From: Actinomycetota bacterium
GTDB taxonomy: Bacteria; Actinomycetota; Actinomycetes; Nanopelagicales; Nanopelagicaceae
Direction: 5' to 3'
Assembly: GCA_016870455.1 (NCBI GenBank)
Contig: VGBN01000013.1
Coordinates: forward strand, 1-36,434
DNA: 36,434 nt
How positions within the stretch are numbered: the first letter of the stretch is position 1; each line of letters opens with the position of its first letter. Position numbers and translations under genes: made by a program. The notes beneath the pieces are model-generated. The model worked only from the letters and a program-made list of their open reading frames with translations. It was not told the origin of the DNA and made no database searches. Positions 7,923 through 15,567 of the stretch are shown piece after piece.

Positions 7923-9355
7923 AGTGATTTTAATGAGGCTAGGGTTGGGATCCCAAGCAAAATCTTTTTATCACCACTTTCTGCAACCCATCTAGCATGA
8001 GCATCACCACCCCTAGTTTTTCTCACCAAACTTGGCTGACCTGCAACAATATGGTTAGCAAATGCTTGAATTACCTCGACCTTAACCAAGTCGCCAGGAC
8101 GTGCATTAGCTTTTGTGTTATCAAAGTGAGTCAGACGAAAATCAGCACTCCTGCCATTCATGCGATTTAAATCTAGATCATGCCGGCCCTGTTCACCTGA
8201 AACTAATAACTCAATAGTTTTTCCAATAAATTTTTCATTCTCACTTTTTGAGATCTCCTGTTGAATCTCATGAAGCCGGTTATAACGTTGGGCCATCACA
8301 TCATCTGGTATTTGATTTGGCATGGTGGCAGCGGGTGTGCCCGGTCGCTTTGAGTATTGGAATGTGTAGGCGGCTGAAAATCTAGCTTGTTTAACCAAAT
8401 CAATTGTCTGGGCAAAATCTTCATCACTTTCCCCGGGAAAGCCAACAATGATGTCGGTGGTAATGGCGGCATTTGGTATCGCAGCTCTAACCTTTTCTAA
8501 AATGCCAAGGTATCGCTCTCTTCGGTATGACCTGCGCATTGATTGAAGGATCTGATTGCTGCCAGATTGCAATGGCATATGCAGATGGGGCATCACATTT
8601 TTTGTCTTTGCCATCGCCTCAATTACATCATCGGTGAAGTCCCTAGGGTGCGGGGACATAAATCTGACCCGCTCTAATCCTTCAACCTTGCCACACTCGC
8701 GAAGCAATTTGGCAAAAGCCTGCCGATCTCCAAAGTCAACACCATAGGCATTTACATTTTGGCCAAGTAAGGTTATTTCAACAACTCCTTGATCTACTAA
8801 TGCTCTAACCTCTTTCATAATCTCAGCCATGGTGCGATCTTTTTCAACCCCACGCAAAGATGGCACTATGCAAAATGTGCAGGTGTTATTACAACCTACC
8901 GATACTGAGACCCAGGCAGAAAATGCTGAATCTCGCTTGACTGGTAAGGTAGATGGAAAATGTTCTAAAGATTCTTTTATCTCAACCTGAGATTGCTCCT
9001 CAATTCTTGCCCGCTCTAGCAGTACTGGCAATGAGCCAATATTGTGAGTCCCAAATACCACATCTACATATGGAGCCCGCTTAATGATCGCATCTTGGTC
9101 CTTTTGTGCCATGCACCCGCCAACTGCAATTTGAAAGTTTGGATCACTCTTCTTTCGTGGTGCTAAGAAGGATAAATTTCCATAAAGTTTATTGTCAGCA
9201 TTTTCTCTAACCGCACAGGTATTAAATACCACCAAATCTGGTTGGGTATCTGCCAAAGCTTGGGTGTAGCCAGCATCTAGTAATAAGCCAGAGATGCGTT
9301 CGGAGTCATGGACATTCATCTGACATCCGTAGGTTTCAACTACAAAGGTAGGCAT
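7919..9355 (-). CDS. miaB: tRNA-2-methylthio-N6-dimethylallyladenosine synthase
   Basis: MiaB is a radical-SAM methylthiotransferase that turns i6A37 into ms2i6A37 in tRNA. The 478-residue protein has the N-terminal auxiliary-cluster cysteines C11 (YGCQMN), C47 (NTCAVR) and C81 (GGCMAQ), and the radical-SAM triad C155, C159, C162 (CNNTCTFC). A TRAM-like RNA-binding domain follows at the C-terminus. The start ATG at 9355 lacks a good ribosome site but has TAGAAT 7 nt upstream, suggesting its own leaderless promoter in the 17-nt gap after recX. It overlaps miaA by 4 nt. RimO (13221-14633) is the related enzyme for ribosomal protein S12; the QMN and NNTCTFC signatures mark this copy as the tRNA enzyme. 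Confidence 0.96.
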   Translation of the reverse strand: MPTFVVETYGCQMNVHDSERISGLLLDAGYTQALADTQPDLVVFNTCAVRENADNKLYGNLSFLAPRKKSDPNFQIAVGGCMAQKDQDAIIKRAPYVDVVFGTHNIGSLPVLLERARIEEQSQVEIKESLEHFPSTLPVKRDSAFSAWVSVSVGCNNTCTFCIVPSLRGVEKDRTMAEIMKEVRALVDQGVVEITLLGQNVNAYGVDFGDRQAFAKLLRECGKVEGLERVRFMSPHPRDFTDDVIEAMAKTKNVMPHLHMPLQSGSNQILQSMRRSYRRERYLGILEKVRAAIPNAAITTDIIVGFPGESDEDFAQTIDLVKQARFSAAYTFQYSKRPGTPAATMPNQIPDDVMAQRYNRLHEIQQEISKSENEKFIGKTIELLVSGEQGRHDLDLNRMNGRSADFRLTHFDNTKANARPGDLVKVEVIQAFANHIVAGQPSLVRKTRGGDAHARWVAESGDKKILLGIPTLASLKSL

Positions 9356-9368
9356 GCGCCTAATTCTA
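9356..9368 (-). promoter_or_regulatory. Candidate leaderless promoter of miaB
   Basis: Read on the minus strand, TAGAAT (9368-9363) is followed by 7 nt and then the miaB ATG at 9355. The box matches five of six bases of TATAAT, and no Shine-Dalgarno sequence is present. It lies in the short gap after the recX stop, so miaB-miaA-dapF-hflX could be transcribed independently of SOS-controlled recA-recX. Confidence 0.45.
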
Positions 9369-9372
9369 CTTG

Positions 9373-9861
9373 TTAATTCCTACCACTTAACTCCCGCATA
9401 ATTTTGGCACATACTCCATGACCATAACCTTTGCGGGCAAGTAAGCCAGAGATTCTTCGATAAATTACCTCAGGATCTAGATGTGAAATTGAATTGTACT
9501 TTCGCTCCGCCAACAAAAAGGCTTGGCGATACTCAGCTTCATCATCAATGGCTTCAATTACCTCATTGATGATGTCTTGTGAAACACCTTTAGCGCGAAG
9601 CTCACCGGCGATTACCCGCTTACTTAACTTCTTGGCCCGCTGCCTAGATTCACTCCATAATTTTGCAAACTCTAAATCATTTAACAACCCTTGTAGCTCT
9701 AATGAGTCCAGCACTGAATTTGCCGTTTCAGATTCAACCCCTCGCTTTAATAACTGTTTCAATAACTCATCCCTACTCTTTGCGCGTGGAGCGAGTGCAA
9801 ATAATGCAATCGACATCGCTTCGGAGTAGGGAGTAGCTACTACCTCGTTAGAGCTCTTCAA
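9373..9861 (-). CDS. recX: Regulatory protein RecX
   Basis: RecX binds RecA filaments and limits recombinase activity. The 162-residue protein is built of short three-helix repeats typical of RecX, visible as [19 protein letters not shown], then [10 protein letters not shown] and a final [15 protein letters not shown] segment. It lies 23 nt downstream of recA on the same strand, the usual arrangement, so it is likely co-transcribed and SOS-induced with recA. The given start is a TTG at 9861; no strong ribosome site precedes it, and an internal ATG 15 codons later, just before the first conserved repeat, is an alternative. The family call is secure; the exact start is not. Confidence 0.88.
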   Translation of the reverse strand: MKSSNEVVATPYSEAMSIALFALAPRAKSRDELLKQLLKRGVESETANSVLDSLELQGLLNDLEFAKLWSESRQRAKKLSKRVIAGELRAKGVSQDIINEVIEAIDDEAEYRQAFLLAERKYNSISHLDPEVIYRRISGLLARKGYGHGVCAKIMRELSGRN

Positions 9862-9884
9862 GGTATTTTTAAATCAGCCTGAGC

Positions 9885-10979
9885 TTAAAACTCAACATCA
9901 GCGGTAGCCTCATCAACTGCTGCCACCAAGGCAGGGTCGATATCAGCTGGCACATATGATGCCCGAATCTTTTTCTCAATATCATTGGCTAGATCTGGAT
10001 TATCAATCAAAAAGGCACGGGCATTCTCTTTACCCTGACCTAGTTGATCTCCCTCATAGGTAAACCAAGCACCAGATTTCTTAACAATGCCAGCCTCGAC
10101 ACCAAGATCAATTAATGATCCCTCACGGCTGATACCTACGCCGTAAATGATGTCAAACTCTGCTTGCTTAAATGGTGGGGCAACCTTATTTTTAACAATC
10201 TTGACCCGAGTTCTATTACCAACCGCCTCTTGGCCATCTTTTAAGGTTTCAATTCTACGAACATCCATCCGAACTGATGCGTAAAACTTAAGCGCTTTTC
10301 CACCAGTAGTTGTCTCTGGAGATCCAAAGAAAACCCCGATCTTATCTCGCAACTGATTAATAAAGATCGCAGTGGTATTTGATTGGTGTAGTGCACCAGT
10401 CATTTTTCGAAGTGCCTGTGACATCAGACGAGCTTGTAGACCCATATGAGAGTCACCCATCTCGCCTTCAATTTCAGCTCGTGGCACCAATGCTGCCACT
10501 GAGTCCACAACCACAATATCAATTGCACCTGATCTAACTAACATATCCATAATTTCAAGTGCTTGCTCGCCAGTATCTGGCTGAGAAACTAATAGTGCAT
10601 CAATATCGACACCTAGCTTCTTTGCATACTCAGGATCAAGGGCATGCTCAGCATCAATAAATGCTGCGATGCCACCTGCTTTTTGGGCATTAGCAATTGC
10701 ATGTAATGCCACTGTGGTTTTACCTGAAGATTCTGGGCCGTAGATCTCAACTACTCGACCACGTGGCAAGCCACCAACGCCGAGAGCAATATCTAATGCA
10801 ACTGAGCCAGTTGGAATAACCTCCATGGCAACAGCTTTTCGATCTCCCATTTTCATTACCGATCCCTTACCGAACTGACGCTCGATTTGGGCAAGGGCGG
10901 TATCTAGGGACTTAACACGATCACTAGATCGTTTATCTTCTTTTTTATCATCTTGTGGTTCTCTATTTGCAGAGGCCAT
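9885..10979 (-). CDS. recA: Recombinase RecA
   Basis: RecA forms filaments on single-stranded DNA, promotes strand exchange and triggers LexA self-cleavage. The protein has the Walker A loop GPESSGKTT at residues 81-89 and the conserved segments [34 protein letters not shown] and [12 protein letters not shown]. No intein interrupts it, unlike Mycobacterium tuberculosis RecA. I start it at the ATG at 10979 (364 residues), which has AAAGGAAA about 10 nt upstream. An in-frame ATG at 11000 would add seven residues, but its AAGGAG touches the start codon with no spacing. The leader contains a perfect LexA box, hairpins and a short upstream ORF. recX follows after 23 nt. Confidence 0.97.
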   Translation of the reverse strand: MASANREPQDDKKEDKRSSDRVKSLDTALAQIERQFGKGSVMKMGDRKAVAMEVIPTGSVALDIALGVGGLPRGRVVEIYGPESSGKTTVALHAIANAQKAGGIAAFIDAEHALDPEYAKKLGVDIDALLVSQPDTGEQALEIMDMLVRSGAIDIVVVDSVAALVPRAEIEGEMGDSHMGLQARLMSQALRKMTGALHQSNTTAIFINQLRDKIGVFFGSPETTTGGKALKFYASVRMDVRRIETLKDGQEAVGNRTRVKIVKNKVAPPFKQAEFDIIYGVGISREGSLIDLGVEAGIVKKSGAWFTYEGDQLGQGKENARAFLIDNPDLANDIEKKIRASYVPADIDPALVAAVDEATADVEF

Positions 10980-10996
10980 AGTTGATTTGTTTCCTT

Positions 10997-11047
10997 TCAT
11001 CTCCTTGACCAGCTGTTGGAATGTTTAGGCTCCAGCGGCGAGGTCAT
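10997..11047 (-). CDS. Short upstream ORF in the recA leader (16 codons), speculative
   Basis: On the minus strand an ATG at 11047 opens a 16-codon frame ([16 protein letters not shown]) that ends in TGA at 10999-10997. This stop overlaps the upstream in-frame recA ATG at 11000 as ATGA, the same coupling geometry used by most genes in the window. No good ribosome site precedes the ATG at 11047. An ORF this short can occur by chance; it is listed because of its exact junction with a potential recA start and its place in an SOS-controlled leader. No function is assigned. Confidence 0.2.
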   Translation of the reverse strand: MTSPLEPKHSNSWSRR

Positions 11048-11083
11048 ATTGTTCGGTCCAGAAGGTACGGAATATCACTGACG

Positions 11084-11119
11084 GCTGGCACAAGGTGCCA
11101 GCGGAACTGTGGAACCGCT
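11084..11119 (-). promoter_or_regulatory. Overlapping hairpins in the recA 5 prime leader
   Basis: A perfect 8-bp stem GCTGGCAC / GTGCCAGC with a 3-nt loop occupies 11084-11102. A second, weaker 5-bp stem AGCGG / CCGCT spans 11100-11119. Their arms share bases 11100-11102, so the two cannot fully form together. Both lie between the LexA box and the recA start, and so inside the probable mRNA leader. No T-run follows, so neither is an intrinsic terminator. A role in mRNA stability or translation is only a possibility. Confidence 0.4.
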
Positions 11120-11135
11120 CTGGTTGGGCAGGTTA

Positions 11136-11141
11136 AGTGTA
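11136..11141 (-). promoter_or_regulatory. Candidate -10 box of recA promoter
   Basis: Read on the minus strand, TACACT (11141-11136) fits the actinobacterial TANNNT pattern and directly adjoins the LexA box, where bound LexA would block RNA polymerase. A recognisable -35 box was not found. The start of transcription would fall about 150 nt upstream of the recA ATG. Confidence 0.35.
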
Positions 11142-11157
11142 TCGAACAACTGTTCGA
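11142..11157. promoter_or_regulatory. LexA (SOS) box upstream of recA
   Basis: The 16-bp sequence TCGAACAACTGTTCGA is a perfect inverted repeat TCGAAC-N4-GTTCGA, matching the SOS box known from mycobacteria, Streptomyces and Bacillus (core GAAC-N4-GTTC). It lies upstream of recA and downstream of the DUF3046 gene, so it should repress recA-recX when LexA is bound. LexA itself is not encoded in the window. Confidence 0.92.
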
Positions 11158-11185
11158 AAGGGTTAAAAGGCTCTAGGACACGCCG

Positions 11186-11377
11186 CTATCGGTAGTTATC
11201 TGGCATCGCAGGGTTATGGCGGATAACCGCCTTCCAAATCTCATCTGGCTCCATGCCGATCTCAATCGCCTTATTTACGCTGATCCCCCCAAGTTCGGCG
11301 TGGATGATATCTCTGGCATAGGTATCTGGATCAGGAAAGTAGGCTGCCAAGCGATTTCTAAGTTCAGAGATCCGCAT
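11186..11377 (-). CDS. DUF3046 family protein
   Basis: This small protein of 63 residues contains the family signature HAELGGISVNKAIEIG followed by a DEIWKAV segment, which matches the DUF3046 family of actinobacteria. Its usual place directly upstream of recA is kept here. It is predicted to be cytoplasmic and helical, with no cysteine cluster or membrane segment. Its function is unknown. The start at 11377 lies 6 nt after the TetR-type gene, so it is probably carried on that transcript. The SOS box of recA lies just beyond its stop codon, so recA has its own control. Confidence 0.85.
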   Translation of the reverse strand: MRISELRNRLAAYFPDPDTYARDIIHAELGGISVNKAIEIGMEPDEIWKAVIRHNPAMPDNYR

Positions 11378-11383
11378 TAAAAA

Positions 11384-11926
11384 CTACTGGCTAAATAATG
11401 AGGCGGCCAAGGCCTTTGATTGCAAAAATGATTCTTCTTGAGTAATCGGTGATGCAATCTGTCCAATTAACCATCTAAGTATCACTCCACAAGCTGTTCG
11501 GTCATGGCCAAAAACCTTTGCTATCCCCTGGTGAGCTAGCACCCAGTTGGGGTGGGTTGTAATAGTTACCAATTTTGAAATCTCCAATGGATCTGTCTCT
11601 ACTAGCTTTCTTAGTGCCAGATCTTGGGATATCTCCTTAGAGAGTAAATACAGCCCCTCTTGTCTACTACCTGCGGAAAGAGCTAGCTGGGTTAATCTAC
11701 TGACCTCATACTCAACTAAGCACTCCATCATCTCTGCCTTATCGGCAAATTGATTGTAAATAGTTGCTTTAGAAACTTGAGCTCTTAGTGCAATATCGGC
11801 AATATTTGATTGATAACTTCCCACATCGGCAATGACCGCCTTTGCGCCATTTAAAATAGCGATACGAGATTTGTTACTTGTTGCAGTTTGGCGGGCATAT
11901 GGTGCAGCCGCCGATTGCGCAGACAA
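11384..11926 (-). CDS. TetR family transcriptional regulator
   Basis: This 180-residue protein has a TetR-type N-terminal helix-turn-helix at about residues 40-70: the segment NIADIALRAQVSKATIYNQF is the family's DNA-binding core, with the KATIYNQF recognition helix end. The C-terminal ligand domain is not recognisable to a particular subfamily, so the ligand and target genes are unknown. It starts at a TTG one base after the clgR stop (TAA-G-TTG), so it is coupled to clgR and probably made from the same mRNA. In Streptomyces and mycobacteria the position after clgR is usually held by a PspA-like protein; a TetR gene here is less usual. It may autoregulate the clgR-tetR segment, but no operator could be singled out. 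Confidence 0.85.
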   Translation of the reverse strand: MSAQSAAAPYARQTATSNKSRIAILNGAKAVIADVGSYQSNIADIALRAQVSKATIYNQFADKAEMMECLVEYEVSRLTQLALSAGSRQEGLYLLSKEISQDLALRKLVETDPLEISKLVTITTHPNWVLAHQGIAKVFGHDRTACGVILRWLIGQIASPITQEESFLQSKALAASLFSQ

Positions 11927-11927
11927 C

Positions 11928-12212
11928 TTATGCTGCGGTCTCTACCACTTGCAAAGTCGAAATTGTTAATACTGGGGATTCGTGGCTTTTAACCACAGTG
12001 GCAACATCAACCAAGATTGTGGAAAGAGAGAGATCAAGAGCGGTGCAGATCGCATTTAACAACTCACTAGATGCCTCTTTGTGTCCGCGCTCCACCTCAG
12101 ATAAATAACCAAGAGAGACTCGAGCGCTCTTTGCAACATCACGAAGGGTGCGCCCTTGTGCAATACGGGCAGCACGCAGCGTGCTTCCGATGTGGGTACG
12201 TAACAAAATCAC
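11928..12212 (-). CDS. clgR: ClgR-type XRE family transcriptional regulator
   Basis: ClgR activates clp protease and chaperone genes in actinobacteria. The 94-residue protein has an XRE helix-turn-helix at about residues 9-62, with the ClgR-typical stretches [20 protein letters not shown] and [13 protein letters not shown]. It follows pgsA and cinA, as in Mycobacterium and Streptomyces, which supports the assignment. The start is a GTG that overlaps the cinA stop as GTGA, and the gene ends one base before the TetR gene. The C-terminus is short; many ClgR proteins carry a degradation signal such as AA at their end, and this one ends in TAA (Thr-Ala-Ala), which may make it a Clp substrate. That last point is inference. 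Confidence 0.9.
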   Translation of the reverse strand: MILLRTHIGSTLRAARIAQGRTLRDVAKSARVSLGYLSEVERGHKEASSELLNAICTALDLSLSTILVDVATVVKSHESPVLTISTLQVVETAA

Positions 12213-12685
12213 GGCTTAAGAATACGCTCTATCGCAGCTAATGCGCTAGCAATAATGGCATGTCGGATTAAATCTCGATCCCCACTCAGGTTTAAGGCCA
12301 CTGCAAAGCACTCTTTTTTGGTGGCCACCCCTATCCAGGCACTTCCCGCCTTTTGCCCATAGGCAGGCTTTGGCCCGGCAACTCCAGTGGTTGAAATCCC
12401 AATATCTGCGTTAAATTTCAATCTAACCTGCTGCGCCATGGTAAGTGCCACAACCTCAGATACAGCGGTGTGCTTTTTTAAATCAGATTTACTTACTGCT
12501 AACTCAGAAATCTTTACCTGATCGCTATATGCAATGACTCCTCCAACAAAGACATTTGAGGATCCAGCTAATCTTGTTATCTCAGCAGCCAAACCCCCGG
12601 CTGTTACAGACTCAGCAACTGCAACAGTTAAACCCTTCTTATCTAGTAATTTAACCACTGATTTTGCAATTGGTTGTCTCTTCAT
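12209..12685 (-). CDS. cinA: CinA-like amidohydrolase domain protein (PncC, nicotinamide-nucleotide amidase)
   Basis: This 158-residue protein matches only the C-terminal domain of CinA, known as PncC, which hydrolyses nicotinamide mononucleotide to nicotinate mononucleotide in NAD recycling. Visible motifs are [13 protein letters not shown] near residue 24, [11 protein letters not shown] near 48 and [10 protein letters not shown] near 97. The N-terminal CinA/MoaB-like domain is absent; stand-alone versions are common in actinobacteria and sit in this same place between pgsA and clgR. It starts with a 4-nt ATGA overlap with pgsA and ends with a 4-nt GTGA overlap with clgR. The link to competence implied by the name is not expected here. 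Confidence 0.9.
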   Translation of the reverse strand: MKRQPIAKSVVKLLDKKGLTVAVAESVTAGGLAAEITRLAGSSNVFVGGVIAYSDQVKISELAVSKSDLKKHTAVSEVVALTMAQQVRLKFNADIGISTTGVAGPKPAYGQKAGSAWIGVATKKECFAVALNLSGDRDLIRHAIIASALAAIERILKP

Positions 12686-13224
12686 TTTTTAAGTGCATTT
12701 CTAAAGTAAGCAATACCAGTAGAAATTGTTAAGTAAATTGCAATTGCCATAAATACATCCCTAGGCAAATCTAAATAGGCAGGTAGTGGCAGGATATAAA
12801 AACCTACGCCAAAATTTTGAAAAAATGATTTAAGTTTGCCACCCTTACTTGCTGGTATGACGCCCTTCTTCATCACTGCAAACCTTAATATGGTTACAGC
12901 AATCTCACGAATTAGAAAAATAGCTGTTACCCACCAAGAGAGCAACCCAAGGATGGATGAGCCAATGGTTGCAGTAGCAAGCATTGCTTTATCTGCAATC
13001 GGATCTAGTAATTTACCAAACTCAGTTATCTGATTTCTATCTCGAGCTATTTTGCCATCTAATACATCACTTAACCCAACTATAAAAAATAAGGTAAAGG
13101 CAATTACTCGCCAGTTATCATCATCCCCACCACTTCTAAACAATGCATAAGCGCAAAAAGGTAATGCAATGATTCGAAAAATAGTTAAAGAGTTAGGAAG
13201 ATTTGGTCGCTCTACTTTTTTCAT
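12682..13224 (-). CDS. pgsA: CDP-diacylglycerol-glycerol-3-phosphate 3-phosphatidyltransferase
   Basis: PgsA makes phosphatidylglycerol phosphate from CDP-diacylglycerol and glycerol-3-phosphate at the cytoplasmic membrane. The 180-residue protein has the complete CDP-alcohol phosphotransferase motif: D56-G-x2-A-R61-x8-G70-x3-D74-x3-D78. Several hydrophobic membrane helices follow. It is coupled to rimO upstream and cinA downstream by 4-nt ATGA overlaps. The motif does not fix the alcohol substrate, so a related phosphatidyltransferase (for example a phosphatidylinositol-phosphate or cardiolipin synthase of this fold) cannot be excluded; the N-terminal PNLPNSLTIFRI and the position favour PgsA. 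Confidence 0.9.
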   Translation of the reverse strand: MKKVERPNLPNSLTIFRIIALPFCAYALFRSGGDDDNWRVIAFTLFFIVGLSDVLDGKIARDRNQITEFGKLLDPIADKAMLATATIGSSILGLLSWWVTAIFLIREIAVTILRFAVMKKGVIPASKGGKLKSFFQNFGVGFYILPLPAYLDLPRDVFMAIAIYLTISTGIAYFRNALKK

Positions 13225-14633
13225 ATCACCTGCGCAATCAAATCTACGCCAGAAACATCACTAACAACGGCATCAACATACTCACCTACTCGATATTTAT
13301 TTCGTGATTTGATAAAAGTTGAGCCATCAACATCAGGCCCCTGATGCTCTGCTCGCCCCTCCTGCTCCTGAGCATCCTCGATTAAGACTTTTACCTGCTC
13401 ACCTATTCGCATTTCAGATCGCTGAGTTATTAACTCATCAACTAGATGAGATAGTTCGGAAACTCGCTCTGCAATCACCTCTGGTGCCACCTTATGATCC
13501 AATCCAGCTGCTTCAGTCTTATCCTCATCAGAGTAACCAAATACCCCAATCGCATCTAATTGAGCCATAGATAAAAACTCAATTAAATCCATAAATTGTG
13601 CATCAGTCTCACCGGGAAAACCCACAATAAAATTTGATCTAATTCCGGCATTGGGTGAGAGCGCTCTTATTTGAGATATTAGATGAAGGAATTTTTCTGA
13701 ATCTCCAAACCGGCGCATACTTCTCAATAAATCACCATTTGCATGTTGAAATGAGAGATCAAAGTATGGCATTACCTTATCTACAGAGATCATTGCTTGT
13801 AGCAAGGATGGTCGAACCTCAGCAGGCTGTAGGTAGGACAGGCGAATTCGCTTGATTCCTTCAATTTTTGATAACTGTGGCAACATCTTTTCCATCATCT
13901 TTAGATCACCAAAATCTTTTCCATAAGAGGTGGTGTTTTCACTAACCAAATACAGCTCTGATACGCCATTTTCTGCAAGCCAGATTGCCTCTTCGATGAT
14001 CTCACTTGGCCCTCTAGAGATAAATGAACCACGAAAGTAAGGAATCGCACAAAAAGAGCAACGTCGATCACAGCCACTTGCAATTTTTAAAGGTGCAATT
14101 GGCGCATTGTCCAATCTTTTTCTAAGAACCCTTCCTATTGGATTCACACCTTGGTCTGGTATCTGACTTTTAACCTTTGTCCGCTCAATCGGTGCAATAG
14201 GAAGTAGAGCTCTTCGATCCTTAGGAAGGTGAGTCTTAATCTTGCCGCCCTCAATGATGGTGTTAAGTCGAGCTGAGATATCTTTGTAATCATCAAAACT
14301 TAAAATGGCATCAGTTTCGCTCATCTCTTGGGCTAGCTCTACTCCATACCTTTCTGCCATGCATCCAACTGCAACAACTGCTTTTGTCACACCATTAGAT
14401 TTAAGAGAGTGCGCCTGGATTAATGCATCAATAGAATCTTTTTTGGCACTTTCAATAAAACCACATGTGTTAATTACAGCAACCTCCGCTTGGGCTGGAT
14501 CACTAACTAATTGCCAGCCATCAGCAGATAATCGGCCAGCTAACTCCTCAGAGTCTGTTTCATTTCGGGCACAACCCAAAGTCACCAGCGCAACTGTGCG
14601 TGGTTTTTTCTCACTTATAATTTTTGAACTCAC
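13221..14633 (-). CDS. rimO: Ribosomal protein S12 methylthiotransferase RimO
   Basis: RimO is a radical-SAM enzyme that methylthiolates the conserved aspartate of ribosomal protein S12. The 470-residue protein has auxiliary-cluster cysteines C21 (TLGCARN), C57 (NTCGF) and C91 (VGCMAE), the radical-SAM triad C188, C192, C195 (CDRRCSFC) and a C-terminal TRAM domain. The TLGCARNETDSE opening and the SGCDRRCSFCAIP segment separate it from MiaB at 7919-9355. The start is GTG at 14633; no in-frame ATG lies before the conserved region. It leads a rimO-pgsA-cinA-clgR run joined by 4-nt overlaps. The upstream 50 nt contain a TATCCT box 9 nt from the start that could be a -10 element. Confidence 0.95.
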   Translation of the reverse strand: MSSKIISEKKPRTVALVTLGCARNETDSEELAGRLSADGWQLVSDPAQAEVAVINTCGFIESAKKDSIDALIQAHSLKSNGVTKAVVAVGCMAERYGVELAQEMSETDAILSFDDYKDISARLNTIIEGGKIKTHLPKDRRALLPIAPIERTKVKSQIPDQGVNPIGRVLRKRLDNAPIAPLKIASGCDRRCSFCAIPYFRGSFISRGPSEIIEEAIWLAENGVSELYLVSENTTSYGKDFGDLKMMEKMLPQLSKIEGIKRIRLSYLQPAEVRPSLLQAMISVDKVMPYFDLSFQHANGDLLRSMRRFGDSEKFLHLISQIRALSPNAGIRSNFIVGFPGETDAQFMDLIEFLSMAQLDAIGVFGYSDEDKTEAAGLDHKVAPEVIAERVSELSHLVDELITQRSEMRIGEQVKVLIEDAQEQEGRAEHQGPDVDGSTFIKSRNKYRVGEYVDAVVSDVSGVDLIAQVI

Positions 14634-14683
14634 CGTGCCATAAGGATACAGTGAACGCCATACCTAAAATCTAATTTAACTGA

Positions 14684-15430
14684 TTACAACTGACCATTCG
14701 CATCAAAATCTAGGCGAACTACCTCTCCATCGCCACCTACAACACCTAAATCTGCACCATTAAGATTCAAACTAATTGCACCTGCATTTCCAATTATCGC
14801 TTTGATCAATTGCGGATCGGTAAATGTTGCAATTTGCCCCTCGGAAATTTGTCCATTAAAAACCTGTTCGCCATTAGCATTTGTTAGACCAATCCAACTT
14901 TTACCCTTTACGCCAGTTACAACCAGATTGACCCCAGTGGATGCTGTTTCAATCTTTGTTTGCTCAATTACCTCATTTGAAACTACCGGAGCAAGATCTG
15001 AGTTGATTTGACTCACATTGCTTATTGCAATCTGAGCAACAAATCCAATACTAAGCACTGCCGCCGAAATAGTGGCTAACGTGCGAAATTTCATTCGCTT
15101 TTTCTCTTTTGGTTTGTCGGCCACATTGTTTTCTGCTAATCGCTCAATAATTTTTCTGCCATCTTGACTTTGAGCTGCCTCCATATCGGCAACTAATTGA
15201 TCAGCATCAACTCTTAAACCTTTAGGAGCTTTTTTATTTACCGCTGCAACAATTGATCTAATGTGGCCACGCGCATAAGCAACTCCGCCACAAAGATCTA
15301 CTGAGTTATTTTCTAAATCTTTAATTACACCCAGTCTAATGTTTGTCAGGGCAGAGATCTGTTCCAAAGTTAATCCAGCAGCTTCACGAGCTTGCTGTAG
15401 TGATGATTTCTCTGCCATCAACCTAGCCAT
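14684..15430 (-). CDS. RodZ-like membrane protein with N-terminal HTH and C-terminal DUF4115 domain
   Basis: This 248-residue protein has an XRE-type helix-turn-helix at about residues 10-65, a charged linker ending in KEKKRMK, one membrane helix at about 116-137 and an extracytoplasmic C-terminal domain of the DUF4115 type. That layout is that of RodZ, which links the cytoskeleton to cell-wall synthesis in rods, but in actinobacteria the protein often lacks a known MreB partner, so its role is uncertain. Its position between ftsK and rimO is conserved in Streptomyces. The ATG at 15430 is given; an ATG four codons later (15418) is possible. Upstream lies a palindrome overlapping a candidate promoter (15453-15484). 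Confidence 0.85.
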   Translation of the reverse strand: MARLMAEKSSLQQAREAAGLTLEQISALTNIRLGVIKDLENNSVDLCGGVAYARGHIRSIVAAVNKKAPKGLRVDADQLVADMEAAQSQDGRKIIERLAENNVADKPKEKKRMKFRTLATISAAVLSIGFVAQIAISNVSQINSDLAPVVSNEVIEQTKIETASTGVNLVVTGVKGKSWIGLTNANGEQVFNGQISEGQIATFTDPQLIKAIIGNAGAISLNLNGADLGVVGGDGEVVRLDFDANGQL

Positions 15431-15452
15431 TTCAATTTCAGGGGGGATAATG

Positions 15453-15484
15453 GTAGATCTGATCTACATAATGCGACAAGTTTT
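15453..15484 (-). promoter_or_regulatory. Candidate promoter with palindromic operator for the RodZ-like gene
   Basis: On the minus strand TTGTCG is followed by 18 nt and then TACCAT, a plausible -35/-10 pair, about 19 nt upstream of the ATG at 15430. A perfect 15-nt palindrome, GTAGATC-T-GATCTAC (15453-15467), fills the end of the spacer and overlaps the -10 box, which is where a repressor would act. A second dyad, GTTAAT-TTGG-ATTAAC, lies farther upstream at 15512-15527. The regulator is unknown. The T-run near 15480 reads as A on the transcribed strand, so it is not a terminator of ftsK. Confidence 0.45.
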
Positions 15485-15567
15485 TTTAGTGAATTTTTGG
15501 CGGACAGTGCGGTTAATTTGGATTAACTAGCAATCTCACCCACTGATTCACCCTGATCGCCAGGAGA

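Noticed and set aside
9885..10979. Intein in recA
   Set aside because: Checked because some mycobacterial recA genes have one. The RecA frame is continuous with normal length and motifs.
11084..11102. 8-bp hairpin downstream of DUF3046 as a terminator
   Set aside because: No T-run follows on either strand, and it lies downstream of the SOS promoter within the recA leader.
15478..15490. T-run in the ftsK/HTH gap as an intrinsic terminator
   Set aside because: The run is T only on the plus strand. Both flanking genes are transcribed from the minus strand, where it reads as A.
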